This document shows positions 1-8,611 of a stretch of 64,000 nucleotides of DNA, piece by piece. Below the pieces are notes generated by a model. It was not told where the DNA came from. It did not search any database and worked only from the letters and a program-made list of their open reading frames with translations. This DNA comes from JAKFEE01 sp036675815 (GTDB taxonomy: Bacteria; Pseudomonadota; Alphaproteobacteria; Rhodospirillales; Magnetospirillaceae), in assembly GCA_036675815.1 (NCBI GenBank), contig JAKFEE010000033.1, positions 62,001 through 126,000 on the forward strand, written 5' to 3'. Position numbers and translations under genes: made by a program. Each line of letters opens with the position of its first letter. Positions within the stretch are counted from its first letter, which is position 1.

Positions 1-1383
1 GGTGTGCGGCTGCCCGGTCTCGTGATCCCGCATGCACTCGGCGTTGCCGTGGTCGGCGGTGATCAGCATGCTGCCGCCGCTGGCCAGCACCGCCGACTCC
101 AGACGTTGCAGACAGCGGTCGACGGTCTCGATCGCCTTGATCGCCGATTCGAGGATTCCGGTGTGCCCGACCATGTCACCGTTGGCATAGTTTACGATGA
201 TCACATCGTACTTGCGGGCGATGATTGCTTCCACCAGCTTGTCGGTGACCTCGGGCGCCGACATTTCCGGCTTCAGGTCGTAGGTGGCCACCTTGGGGCT
301 GGGCACCAGGATGCGATCCTCGCCCGGAAATACCTTCTCCTCGCCGCCGTTGAAGAAGAAGGTGACGTGGGCGTATTTCTCGGTTTCGGCGATGCGCAGC
401 TGGGTCATGCCGGCGGCGCTGACCACCTCGCCGAAAATGTGCGTGAGCTGCTCGGCCGGAAACAGCGCATCGAGGAAACGGTTGAGGTCGGTCGAGTATT
501 CGGTCATGCCGACGCGGCAGGCCAGGGCCGGCACCTCGCCGCGGGCAAAGCCGGTGAAGTTGGGATCGACCAGGGCCGCCAGGATCTCGCGGGCGCGATC
601 GGCGCGGAAGTTGCCCATCATGATGCCGTCGCCATCCTGCATCCCGGCATAGCCGGCGACCACCGACGGCAACACGAACTCGTCGTTCTTGCCGGCCTCG
701 TACGACTGGTTGACCGCGGCAACGGCGTCGGGCGCCGGCACGCCGTCGCCCAGGACCATGGCGTCATAGGCCTTCTGCACGCGGTCCCAGCGGTGGTCGC
801 GGTCCATGGCGTAATAGCGCCCGCTCACCGTGCCGATGGTGGCGGCACCGGCCACGTCGCTCTGGAACTTCTCGAGGAAGCCGATGGCGCTTTGCGGCGG
901 CGTATCGCGGCCGTCGAGGAAGGCGTGGACCACCACCGTCACCCCGGCCTGGGCGACCGTGCGGGCGACGGCGGCCATGTGGTCCTGGTGCGAATGCACG
1001 CCACCCGGCGACATCAGCCCCATCAGGTGCAGCGTGCCGCCCGAGGCCTTCAGGCAGGCGATGGCCTTCTGCAGAACCGGGTTGCCGGCGATCGAGCCGT
1101 CGGCGACGGCGGCATCGATGCGCGGCAGGTCCTGCATGACGATGCGGCCTCCGCCGAGGTTCATGTGGCCGACTTCGGAATTGCCCATCTGCCCCTCTGG
1201 CAGCCCCACCGACAATCCCGACGTCTCTACCAGGGCGTGCGGGTACTGCTGCATCATGCGGTCCCAGGTGGGGGTACCCGCCAGCGCGATGGCATTGCTG
1301 TCCCGCTCCTCACGGTGTCCCCAGCCGTCGAGGATGCACAGCACGACCGGGCGCGGACGATTGGATGTGGTGGTTTCGCTCAT
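1..1383 (-). CDS. gpmI: 2,3-bisphosphoglycerate-independent phosphoglycerate mutase (C-terminus cut by window edge)
   Basis: Cytosolic glycolytic and gluconeogenic enzyme interconverting 3- and 2-phosphoglycerate using two metal ions and a phosphoserine intermediate. The reading frame stays open from the ATG at 1383 to the left edge, giving 461 residues of a family that usually has about 510. The N-terminal metal-site motif CILDGWG lies at residues 16-22 and the catalytic serine is in MGNSEVGHMNLG (Ser69). Further inside, HSHQDH, DGRDTPP and GRYYAMDRD follow in the order expected for GpmI. The last part of the phosphatase domain lies outside the window. It is the most upstream minus-strand gene here. 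The gene next to it (mtgA) ends 72 bases away and is read in the same direction. The identification is secure. Confidence 0.96.
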   Translation of the reverse strand, partial: MSETTTSNRPRPVVLCILDGWGHREERDSNAIALAGTPTWDRMMQQYPHALVETSGLSVGLPEGQMGNSEVGHMNLGGGRIVMQDLPRIDAAVADGSIAGNPVLQKAIACLKASGGTLHLMGLMSPGGVHSHQDHMAAVARTVAQAGVTVVVHAFLDGRDTPPQSAIGFLEKFQSDVAGAATIGTVSGRYYAMDRDHRWDRVQKAYDAMVLGDGVPAPDAVAAVNQSYEAGKNDEFVLPSVVAGYAGMQDGDGIMMGNFRADRAREILAALVDPNFTGFARGEVPALACRVGMTEYSTDLNRFLDALFPAEQLTHIFGEVVSAAGMTQLRIAETEKYAHVTFFFNGGEEKVFPGEDRILVPSPKVATYDLKPEMSAPEVTDKLVEAIIARKYDVIIVNYANGDMVGHTGILESAIKAIETVDRCLQRLESAVLASGGSMLITADHGNAECMRDHETGQPHT

Positions 1384-1454
1384 GTCGCAGCAGCCTGTTG
1401 TGGTGAGATGGTGCGGCCCCGAGAGGCTTCCTTCCTCCTCCGGGGCAGGGCTTG

Positions 1455-2129
1455 TCAAGGGCAGATGCCGCCTTTGGCCAGCGGCACCGCTTGCGCGCGG
1501 GCGCCGATGATCGCCGCCCGTCTCCTGATATAGGTGCTGGGGCGTGCCGCCGAGTAGAGGCGGGGATTTGGCAGAACCGCCGCCAGAAGGGCCGCCTGGC
1601 GAGACGTCAACTGAGCCGCCGACCGGCCGAAATGCGCCTGCGCCGCCGCCTCGGCGCCATAGATGCCTGGTCCGAACTCGACGACGTTCAGATAGGCCTC
1701 CATGATGCGGCGTTTGCTCCATGTGGCCTCCACCAGCAGCGTCAACCATGCCTCCAGCCCCTTGCGCAGGAACGAGCGGCCCGGCCACAGGAACAGGTTC
1801 TTGGCCGTCTGCATCGAAATGGTGCTGGCGCCGCGCAGGCGGCCGCCCTCGGCATAGTCGGCGACGGCCGCCTCGATCTGGTTCAGGTCGAAGCCGCCAT
1901 GCTGGCAGAACCGGGCATCCTCGGATGCAATCACCGCCCGCAGCAGATGCGGGGACATGGTGTCGATGCTGCGCCATTCCCGGCGCCAATCCTCGCCGTC
2001 GATGGCGCGCAGCACCATCAGCGGCGTTCCCGGTATCGGCACGAAACGGAAGACCGCCAGATAGGCAAGGGGCAAGGCGACCACCACGATCAGCAGCCAC
2101 AGGATCAGCCGCCGCAGGAATCGCCGCAT
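1455..2129 (-). CDS. mtgA: monofunctional biosynthetic peptidoglycan transglycosylase
   Basis: Inner-membrane GT51 enzyme that polymerises lipid II into glycan strands without a transpeptidase domain. The 224-residue protein has one N-terminal membrane segment (residues 8-30), then the GT51 signature with the catalytic glutamate in IASEDARF (Glu70), then RGASTISMQTAKNLFL and the conserved RKGLEAW...RIMEAYLN region. The length is normal for MtgA. A longer frame to 2243 exists, but it would lie inside rsmD. The ATG at 2129 shares one base with the rsmD stop (TGATG) and starts right before the membrane segment, so I chose it. The overlap implies translational coupling with rsmD. Confidence 0.93.
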   Translation of the reverse strand: MRRFLRRLILWLLIVVVALPLAYLAVFRFVPIPGTPLMVLRAIDGEDWRREWRSIDTMSPHLLRAVIASEDARFCQHGGFDLNQIEAAVADYAEGGRLRGASTISMQTAKNLFLWPGRSFLRKGLEAWLTLLVEATWSKRRIMEAYLNVVEFGPGIYGAEAAAQAHFGRSAAQLTSRQAALLAAVLPNPRLYSAARPSTYIRRRAAIIGARAQAVPLAKGGICP

Positions 2130-2677
2130 CAGTCGTGCACCTGCAACAAGACGAATCGCGCCGCGCCATAGGCCCGTTCCTCGGCCATGACGAAACCGGC
2201 CGGAGGCGCGAAGGCCTCGGCGGCGGCGACCTCGACGACGCAATAGGCGTCGGGCGTCAGCCAGTCCTGCGCCTTCAACGCGGCCAGCGCCGGCGCGGCC
2301 AGATCGCTGCCATAGGGCGGATCGAGGAAAGCCAGGCCGCAGGCCTCTTCGGCGCGTGGTGGGTTTGTGGCGTCGACCTGCAGCACCCGCGACGTGGTTT
2401 CGTCGAACGAACGGAGATTGGCGCGGATGATCTCGGCGGCGCCGCGGTGCTGCTCGATGAACCAGGCCCGCTCGGCGCCGCGCGACAGCGCCTCCAGGCC
2501 CAAGGCTCCCGATCCGGCGAAGGCATCAACGACGACGAGGTCGGCGAAATCGATGCCGTGGCCGTGGATCAACACGTTGAACAGGGATTCCCGCGCCCGG
2601 TCCGCCGTCGGTCGGGTGTCGCGCCCCTGTGGGGCGGCCAAGGCGCGGCCCTTATGTCGCCCGGCGACGATGCGCAC
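2129..2677 (-). CDS. rsmD: 16S rRNA (guanine(966)-N2)-methyltransferase
   Basis: SAM-dependent methyltransferase that modifies G966 of 16S rRNA during 30S assembly. The 182-residue length is typical. The N-terminus MRIVAGRHKGR and TRPTADRARESLFNVL are family hallmarks. The SAM-binding loop is DAFAGSGALG (51-60), and the catalytic N-methyltransferase motif is DPPYG (119-123). The start overlaps the end of the upstream rluB by 26 bases. The stop overlaps the mtgA start by one base, so rluB-rsmD-mtgA is probably one transcript. Confidence 0.94.
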   Translation of the reverse strand: MRIVAGRHKGRALAAPQGRDTRPTADRARESLFNVLIHGHGIDFADLVVVDAFAGSGALGLEALSRGAERAWFIEQHRGAAEIIRANLRSFDETTSRVLQVDATNPPRAEEACGLAFLDPPYGSDLAAPALAALKAQDWLTPDAYCVVEVAAAEAFAPPAGFVMAEERAYGAARFVLLQVHD

Positions 2678-3431
2678 GCGGCGCCGTCCCCTCTTTGCGC
2701 TCCGCCTGCCCCAATTGTTCGCGCAGCACCTTGCCGGTCACTTCCTCGATGGCCCCCGCCGGCAGCTGACCCAGCTGGAACGGCCCATAGGCGATGCGGA
2801 TCAGCCGGGTCACCGGCCAGCCCAGATGCTCCATGACCCGGCGCACCTCGCGGTTCTTGCCTTCGCGCAGGCTGACGCTCAGCCAGGCGTTGGAGCCTTT
2901 CTGGCGCTCGAGCGCCGCCTTGATCGGGCCGTAGGCGACGCCGTCGATGGTGATGCCCCGCTCCAGCGGCACCAGGCGCTCGGGATCGACCTCCCCGTGC
3001 ACCCGGACCCGATAGCGCCGTGCCCAGCCGGTGGCCGGCAGCTCCAGGCGGCGCGCCAGCGCTCCGTCGTTGGTGAGCAGCAGCAGGCCTTCGGAATTCA
3101 GGTCGAGTCGGCCGATCGAGATGACGCGGGGCATCTCGGGCGGCATGCGCTCGAACACGGTCGGCCGGCCCTGCGGGTCGCGGTGGGTGGTCACCAGGCC
3201 GGCCGGCTTGTGATAGCGGAACAGGCGCGTCCGTTCCGGTTCGGCAATGGGTTTGCCGTCGACGCTGACGATGTCCCTGTCGGTCACCGTCACCGCCGGC
3301 GAGTCGAGGGTCCTGCCGTTGACCGCGATGCGCCCGTCGGCGATCCAGCGCTCGGCCTCGCGCCGTGAACACAGGCCGGCGCGGGCGAGGCGCTTGGCGA
3401 TGCGTTCGCCCTTTTCCGCCGTCTCGCTCAT
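2652..3431 (-). CDS. rluB: RsuA/RluB-family rRNA pseudouridine synthase
   Basis: Isomerises a uridine of rRNA (U2605 of 23S rRNA if it is a true RluB). The 259-residue protein has an N-terminal S4 RNA-binding domain (about 8-65, LARAGLCSRREAERWI). The catalytic domain follows, with the aspartate in GRLDLNSEGLLLLTNDG (Asp110). KNREVRRVMEHLGWPVTRLIR is the conserved late motif. A longer frame to 3503 would intrude on the upstream hydrolase. The ATG at 3431 overlaps that gene's stop as ATGA, so it is preferred. RluB, RluE and RluF are close paralogues, and the exact target is inferred from the S4 domain and length. Confidence 0.9.
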   Translation of the reverse strand: MSETAEKGERIAKRLARAGLCSRREAERWIADGRIAVNGRTLDSPAVTVTDRDIVSVDGKPIAEPERTRLFRYHKPAGLVTTHRDPQGRPTVFERMPPEMPRVISIGRLDLNSEGLLLLTNDGALARRLELPATGWARRYRVRVHGEVDPERLVPLERGITIDGVAYGPIKAALERQKGSNAWLSVSLREGKNREVRRVMEHLGWPVTRLIRIAYGPFQLGQLPAGAIEEVTGKVLREQLGQAERKEGTAPRAHRRRAT

Positions 3432-4141
3432 GCCCGGCACGCCTTGACGAAGGCGGCCATCAAGGCGCCGTCGGCCGGGCTGATGTCGTATTCCGGATGC
3501 CACTGCACGCCGATGCAGAAGCGTCGCCCGGGCACCTCGATGCCTTCGATGACGCCATCGGGGGCCACCGCGTCGACCACGGCGCCGGGAGCCACGTCCT
3601 TGACCGCCTGGTGATGGGCGGAATTGACCGGGACGCGTGCGGTTCCGGCGATGCGGCGCAGCAGGCTGCCTTCGGCCAGCAGCACGTCGTGCCCCGGTTC
3701 GGTGCGCGGATTGGGCTGCTCGTGCGCCAGGCAGTCGCCGACCTCGTCGGGAATGTGCTGGACCAGCGTTCCGCCCAAGGCGACGTTCAGCAACTGCTGG
3801 CCGCCACAGATGCCGAGGATGGGCATGTCGCGCTCGAGCGCACCGCGGACGATGGCCAGTTCGAAGGTGGTGCGCCGGGTCTTGAGCTTCACCGTGTCAT
3901 GGCGCGTGGCGGCGCCGAACAGGGCGGGATCGACGTCGAAGGCGCCGCCGGTGACCAGCAGTCCGTCGATCGTGTCGAGATAGGCCGCCGCCAGTTCCGG
4001 CTCGTGCGGCAGCATCACCGGCAGGCCGCCAGCGCGCGTCACCGCTTCGCTGTAGTTCTTGCGCAGGGCATACCACGGCAGCTTCGAATAGCTGCCGGGT
4101 TCCTCACTGTCGAGCGTGATGCCGATGACGGGGGTTTTCAT
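3428..4141 (-). CDS. gamma-glutamyl-gamma-aminobutyrate hydrolase family protein (peptidase C26)
   Basis: Class-I glutamine-amidotransferase fold hydrolase of the PuuD type, which cleaves gamma-glutamyl amides such as gamma-glutamyl-GABA in polyamine breakdown. The 237-residue protein carries the nucleophile elbow GICGGQQLLNVALGG (Cys112) and the catalytic histidine in GVQWHPEYD near the C-terminus. HHQAVKD is also typical of the family. No other putrescine-catabolism genes are nearby, so the physiological substrate is open. It could act in cell-wall or peptide glutamyl turnover instead. Its stop overlaps the rluB start (ATGA), which points to co-transcription. Confidence 0.88.
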   Translation of the reverse strand: MKTPVIGITLDSEEPGSYSKLPWYALRKNYSEAVTRAGGLPVMLPHEPELAAAYLDTIDGLLVTGGAFDVDPALFGAATRHDTVKLKTRRTTFELAIVRGALERDMPILGICGGQQLLNVALGGTLVQHIPDEVGDCLAHEQPNPRTEPGHDVLLAEGSLLRRIAGTARVPVNSAHHQAVKDVAPGAVVDAVAPDGVIEGIEVPGRRFCIGVQWHPEYDISPADGALMAAFVKACRA

Positions 4142-4183
4142 GGCGGCGGACGATAGTGTGCCCTGACCCGGTTCGCAATCGAT

Positions 4184-5086
4184 TCAAGCGGTCTTCACTT
4201 GCGGGCGGCCGAACAGCGCGTCGCAGACGTAGATCAGCAACCCGCCCCAGATGCAGGCGAAGGTGATGAGGTGGGCCGAGGTCAACGGCTCGCCATACAG
4301 GCTCACCGCCAGGATGAAGTGCATGGTCGGCGCAATGTACTGCAGCAGGCCGACCGTGACATAGCGCAGCCGCCGTGCCGCGCCGGCGAACAGCAGCAGC
4401 GGCACCGCCGTCACCGCCCCGCCCACGACCAGCAGCAGGTCGGTGCCGTGGTCGGCCCCGAACATGCCTCGCCCCACCACGGCAAGATAGACGAGGTACA
4501 GCGCCGCGACCGGCGTCAGGATGGCGGTCTCCACCGTCAGGCCGACGATGGCATCCACCGAGCAGCGTTTGCGTAGCAAGCCGTAGAAGCCGAAGGTGAA
4601 GGCCAGGACCAGCGACACCCACGGCGGCTGGCCCTGCGCGACGGTCAGCACGACGACGCCGGCCGTGGCCAGTCCCACCGCCACCGCCTGCCAGCGGTTG
4701 AGGCGCTCGTTCAGGAAAACCATGCCCAGCAGCACGTTCACCAGCGGATTGATGAAATAGCCCAGGCTGCTTTCGAGCACGCGCCCGGAATTGACCGCCC
4801 AGATGAACACCAGCCAATTGACGGCGATGAGCAGCGTCGTCAGCGACAGCACACCGAGCACGCGTCGCGACGTGACGGCCGCCACCAGATAGCGCCAGCG
4901 GCCGATCAGGGCCGCCGCAATTAGCAGTAGGACGAAGGACCACACCACCCGGTGGAACAGCACTTCCAGCGCCGGAACATGGCCCAGCGCCTTCCAGAAC
5001 ACCGGAAAGAAGCCCCAGATGCCATAGGCGCCCAAGCCTTGCAGGACGCCCGCCCTTTGTTCCCGCCGCGCCCGTTGCTCGTCCAC
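4184..5086 (-). CDS. rarD: EamA-family transporter RarD
   Basis: Inner-membrane permease of the drug/metabolite transporter superfamily. RarD was named from chloramphenicol phenotypes, and its real substrate is not established. The 300-residue protein begins with GTG. It shows the RarD signature GLGAYGIWGFFPVFWKAL (17-34), the HRVVWSF motif and ten predicted membrane segments. LGYFINPLVNVLLG lies mid-protein and LLQYIAPTMHFIL in the second half. It is transcribed leftwards with a 42-base gap to the C26 hydrolase. The 198 bases between it and the next rightward gene must hold divergent promoters, but I see no convincing motif there. Confidence 0.92.
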   Translation of the reverse strand: MDEQRARREQRAGVLQGLGAYGIWGFFPVFWKALGHVPALEVLFHRVVWSFVLLLIAAALIGRWRYLVAAVTSRRVLGVLSLTTLLIAVNWLVFIWAVNSGRVLESSLGYFINPLVNVLLGMVFLNERLNRWQAVAVGLATAGVVVLTVAQGQPPWVSLVLAFTFGFYGLLRKRCSVDAIVGLTVETAILTPVAALYLVYLAVVGRGMFGADHGTDLLLVVGGAVTAVPLLLFAGAARRLRYVTVGLLQYIAPTMHFILAVSLYGEPLTSAHLITFACIWGGLLIYVCDALFGRPQVKTA

Positions 5087-5284
5087 AGTGCACCTTCAGT
5101 CATCAGGCTTCTCGATACGCCGTATCGCCGCCCCATTTGCACCCGTTGCCCCGCTCCTGTCCAGCGCACGGCGCGAATGGCAACCCTGCGTTCCGGGAAA
5201 TCGGCGACGGAACCCGCATGCCCACGGATGTTCGACCAGGGGTGGAAGCCGTCTGGATATTTAGGGCGCCTCTAACTACTGTGA

Positions 5285-5581
5285 ATGTGCGAACCGAGTG
5301 CTCGAGGTGCCATCATTCGCGCCCAGATCAAACGTTGGCTGAAGATTTCGTTCGGCATCGTCTTCATCGTCCTCGGCCTCGCCGGGCTGTTTCTGCCATT
5401 CCTCCAAGGCATCCTGTTCCTGGCCATCGGCATCAGCCTGCTGGCCAGCGAGATCTATTGGGTCCGCGTCAGGGTCGAGCGCGCCCGTGCTCGCCATCCC
5501 AAGGCGGCGCGGACGCTCGACCGGGCCGAGGCCTGGTTCCGCCAGCGCTGGCGGCGCGTCGTCGCCCTGGTCCGCCGCTGA
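5285..5581 (+). CDS. small membrane protein, PGPGW-like
   Basis: A 98-residue protein with a central hydrophobic hairpin of two membrane segments (about 21-55), flanked by strongly basic ends rich in Arg. The layout resembles the PGPGW putative transmembrane family, though the name-giving motif is weak here (FLPFLQG). The stop TGA at 5579-5581 is one base from the ATG of the MFS transporter, so the two are probably co-expressed. Function unknown. A cytoplasmic basic tail after the membrane segments is the only other visible feature. Confidence 0.7.
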   Translation: MCEPSARGAIIRAQIKRWLKISFGIVFIVLGLAGLFLPFLQGILFLAIGISLLASEIYWVRVRVERARARHPKAARTLDRAEAWFRQRWRRVVALVRR

Positions 5582-5582
5582 A

Positions 5583-6764
5583 ATGTGGCGCGTCGTCGTC
5601 GGGTTATGCACCGCCGAGGTGCTGACCATGATCGGCGTCTTCGCCTTCCCGGCGGTGTTGCCGACGCTGCTGCGGGAATGGGCGCTGACCAACACCCAGG
5701 CCGGCTGGATCGGCGGCGTCTATTTCGCCGGCTATGCGGCGGCGGTGCCGGTGCTGGTGGGACTGACCGACCGCTGCGACGCGCGCCGCATCTATGTCAT
5801 CGGCGCCTCGGTCGCGGCGCTGTCGGCGGTCGGCTTCGCCATCGTCGCCGATGGCTTCTGGAGCGCACTCCTCTTTCGGGCGCTGGGCGGCATCGGGCTG
5901 GCCGGCACCTATATGCCGGGGCTGCGGGCGCTGGTCGATCGCATCCACGGGCCGCGGCAGCCACGGGCCATCGCCTTCTACACCGCCAGCTTCAGCCTGG
6001 GCACCGCCGCGTCGTTCCTGGTGGTGGGCGAACTGGCCGCGTCGTTCGGCTGGCGCTGGGCCTTCGTCGTGGCCGCCGCTGGGGCGCTCGGGTCGCTCGC
6101 CCTGGTGGCGACGCTGCCGCCGGTCGCGCCCAAGCCGCCAGCGGCGCCAAGCCATCTTCTCGACTTCCGCCCGGTCGTCGCCAACCGCGCCGCCCTCGGC
6201 TACATCCTCGGCTATGCCGTGCATTGCTGGGAGCTGTTCGGTGTGCGCTCATGGCAGGTGGCCTTCCTGACCTTTGCCGCGGCGGCTGGCGGTGGTGTCG
6301 CCGGGCTCAGCCCGACCGGCGTGGCGACGGCGGGGGCGCTGGTGGCCATGGCGTCGAGCATTGGTGGCGCCGATGTCGCCGCGCGCGTCGACCGCGCCAA
6401 ATTCTGTGCCGGCGTGATGCTGCTGTCGGGGGCGGTGTCGCTGGGGGTCGGCTTCACTGCCGGGTTGCCTTATGCGCTGGTGGCGCTGGTCAGCCTGGTG
6501 CATGCCGCCACCATACAGCTCGATTCGGCCGCTCTGACCACCGGCGCCGTGCAGATGGCCGCCGAGGATCGCCGCGGCGCCACCATGGCGCTGCACTCGC
6601 TGCTCGGCTTCGTCGCCGGCTTCCTCGGCCCGCTCGCCGTCGGCGTGATTCTCGACACCCTGGGCGGTCACGAAGAGACCGCTGCCTGGGGCCTCGCCTT
6701 TGCCTCGCTCGGCCTGGTGTCGCTGCTGGGGCCGCTGGCGCTGCGCTTCAGCCGGCGTCGCTGA
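5583..6764 (+). CDS. MFS transporter
   Basis: A 393-residue major-facilitator permease with about twelve membrane segments. The N-terminal half has the loop 2-3 motif as VGLTDRCDARRIYVIG and the segment-5 region YTASFSLGTAASFLVVGEL. The substrate cannot be read from the sequence. A longer frame opens at 5487 but would overlap the preceding small protein entirely out of frame. The ATG at 5583 directly follows that gene's stop, so it is the better start. The C-terminus overlaps the convergent cobT by 17 bases. Confidence 0.87.
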   Translation: MWRVVVGLCTAEVLTMIGVFAFPAVLPTLLREWALTNTQAGWIGGVYFAGYAAAVPVLVGLTDRCDARRIYVIGASVAALSAVGFAIVADGFWSALLFRALGGIGLAGTYMPGLRALVDRIHGPRQPRAIAFYTASFSLGTAASFLVVGELAASFGWRWAFVVAAAGALGSLALVATLPPVAPKPPAAPSHLLDFRPVVANRAALGYILGYAVHCWELFGVRSWQVAFLTFAAAAGGGVAGLSPTGVATAGALVAMASSIGGADVAARVDRAKFCAGVMLLSGAVSLGVGFTAGLPYALVALVSLVHAATIQLDSAALTTGAVQMAAEDRRGATMALHSLLGFVAGFLGPLAVGVILDTLGGHEETAAWGLAFASLGLVSLLGPLALRFSRRR

Positions 6765-7761
6765 CCCCCGCTTGGCCGAAGGTGGCCATGCCGGTGTGGC
6801 AGGCCACCGCCGCCCGCACCAGCCCCACCACCAGCGCCGCCCCCGAGGCCTCGCCCAGGCGCATGCCAAAATCCAGCAGCGGCCGCTTGCCGATCCTGTC
6901 GAGAAGCCTCTGGTGGCCTGGCTCGGCCGAGACATGGGCGACCAGGCAGTGATCGAGTGCCCCGGGCCGCAATGCCTCCAGAACCGCTGCCGATGCCGTA
7001 CACACATAGCCGTCGAGCAGCACCGGCACGCGCCTCAGCCGCGCCGCGAAAATGGCGCCCGCCATGGCTGCCAACTCGCGCCCGCCCAGGCGGCGCAAAA
7101 GTTCGAGCGCGTCATGGCCGGCGTGCAGGCGCACTGCCTCATCGACGACCGCGATCTTTCGCGCCAGAGCTTCGTCCGCGACCCCGGTGCCGCGGCCCGT
7201 CCATACCGCGGCCTCGCCCCCGTACAGCGTACAAGCGATGGCGGCGGCCGGGGTGGTGTTGGCGATGCCCATCTCACCCAGGCATAGCAGGTCCATGTCG
7301 GCGTGCACCGCCGCCATGCCGGCGGCGAAGGCGGCAACGCATTCCTCCTCGGTCATGGCGGGTTGCCGGGTGAAATCGGCGGTGGGCCGGTTGAGGTCGA
7401 GCGCCACCACCGCCAACTCGGTGCCGAAGGCCTTGCACAGCTGGTTGATGGCGGCGCCGCCGCGCTGGAAGTTCGCCACCATCTGTGCGGTGACCTCGGC
7501 GGGGAAGGCGGAAACACCGCGTGCGGCGACGCCGTGGTTGCCGGCGAAGACGACGCAGGCCGGCCGCCCCAGTTGCGGCGGATGGCGGCCCTGCCAGGCG
7601 CACAGCCATTCGGTGATCTCCTCCAGCCGGCCCAGCGATCCCGCCGGTTTGGTCAACTGCGGCTCGCGCCCGCGGCACGCGGCCAGCGCCACACCGTCGG
7701 TTTCGGGAAGGTCGCCGGCCAGGTGGCGGATGTCGGCGAAACTGTGGACGGTTTGGGTCAT
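6748..7761 (-). CDS. cobT: nicotinate-nucleotide--dimethylbenzimidazole phosphoribosyltransferase
   Basis: Makes alpha-ribazole phosphate, the lower-ligand nucleotide of cobalamin, from nicotinate mononucleotide and dimethylbenzimidazole. The 337-residue length matches the family. Visible hallmarks are KPAGSLGRLEEI near residue 38, the substrate-site region VVFAGNHGVAARGVSAFPAEVT, LGEMGIANTTPAAAI, and the C-terminal LDFGMRLGEASGAAL, whose glutamate matches the family catalytic base. It is transcribed divergently from cobS with 79 bases between the starts, so a shared regulatory region controls both halves of nucleotide-loop assembly. I found no cobalamin-riboswitch-like structure in that gap. 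Confidence 0.95.
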   Translation of the reverse strand: MTQTVHSFADIRHLAGDLPETDGVALAACRGREPQLTKPAGSLGRLEEITEWLCAWQGRHPPQLGRPACVVFAGNHGVAARGVSAFPAEVTAQMVANFQRGGAAINQLCKAFGTELAVVALDLNRPTADFTRQPAMTEEECVAAFAAGMAAVHADMDLLCLGEMGIANTTPAAAIACTLYGGEAAVWTGRGTGVADEALARKIAVVDEAVRLHAGHDALELLRRLGGRELAAMAGAIFAARLRRVPVLLDGYVCTASAAVLEALRPGALDHCLVAHVSAEPGHQRLLDRIGKRPLLDFGMRLGEASGAALVVGLVRAAVACHTGMATFGQAGVSDAG

Positions 7762-7840
7762 TGGCTAGGCTCCGGAAATTTGCTTGGGCGCAAGCGGACG
7801 GCTGTCCTATAACCCAGGGGAATCGGGAAAGCATCTTGCA

Positions 7841-8611
7841 ATGACCGCAATATCTTCCGCCGCTCACGGCTGGTTCGCCGACGTCCGCATCGCCCTCTCG
7901 TTCTTGACGCGACTGCCGGTAGCGCCAGTGATGCCCCTGCCGGCCAACGGCCTTGCCGACGCGATGCGGGCCTTCCCCGTGGCCGGAGCCGTGGTCGGGT
8001 TGATCGGCGGCTGCGTGTATTGGGCGTCGGCGCAGATCCTGACGCCGGCACTTGGTGGCCTGTTGGCGGTATTGGCGACGATGACGCTCACCGGCGGCCT
8101 GCATGAGGACGGCCTCGCCGACACCGCCGATGGTTTCGGTGGCCGCGACCGGGCGCATCGGCTCGACATCATGCGCGATTCGCGCGTCGGTACCTTCGGC
8201 GTGCTGGCGCTGGTGCTGTCGGTAGGGCTGCGCACGGCGGCTCTGGCCGGTTTGGCGGCGATGCCGGCCGTGGGCCTTGTGGCCATGATCGCGGCGGGGG
8301 CGCTGTCGCGGGCGGTGATGCCGCTGGCGATGCGGCTGGTGCCGCCGGCCCGGACCAACGGTCTCGGCCATGGCGCCGGCAAGCCGGTGCCGCGAACCGT
8401 GCTCCTCGCGTTGTCGGTGGCGACGGTGACGGCGCTCGTCTGCCTGCCGCCCGACACCGCGGCGCTGGCCGTCGTCGTGGCCATGGCCGTTGCCTTTGTC
8501 ACCTGTGGCTTGGCCGAGCGCCGCATCGGCGGCTACACCGGCGACGTCCTCGGCGCGCTCCAGCAGGCGGTGGAGATCGCGGTGCTCCTCACCGTCGTGG
8601 CGTCGCTGTGA
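7841..8611 (+). CDS. cobS: adenosylcobinamide-GDP ribazoletransferase (cobalamin synthase)
   Basis: Integral-membrane enzyme joining adenosylcobinamide-GDP and alpha-ribazole to complete cobalamin. The 256-residue protein has the N-terminal ALSFLTRLPV motif, the metal-binding GGLHEDGLADTADGFGG stretch (about 83-99) and IMRDSRVGTFG, all family hallmarks, plus several membrane segments. An upstream in-frame ATG at 7784 would add 19 unconserved residues. The ATG at 7841 places ALSFLTRLPV at the usual distance. It overlaps the next gene's GTG start (GTGA), the first of a chain of overlaps through cobC, cobU and the CobN remnant. Confidence 0.94.
   Translation: MTAISSAAHGWFADVRIALSFLTRLPVAPVMPLPANGLADAMRAFPVAGAVVGLIGGCVYWASAQILTPALGGLLAVLATMTLTGGLHEDGLADTADGFGGRDRAHRLDIMRDSRVGTFGVLALVLSVGLRTAALAGLAAMPAVGLVAMIAAGALSRAVMPLAMRLVPPARTNGLGHGAGKPVPRTVLLALSVATVTALVCLPPDTAALAVVVAMAVAFVTCGLAERRIGGYTGDVLGALQQAVEIAVLLTVVASL

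Noticed and set aside
7762..7840. Cobalamin riboswitch between cobT and cobS
   Set aside because: The gap is only 79 bases and shows no B12-box-like element; I found none upstream of cobA or cobD either.
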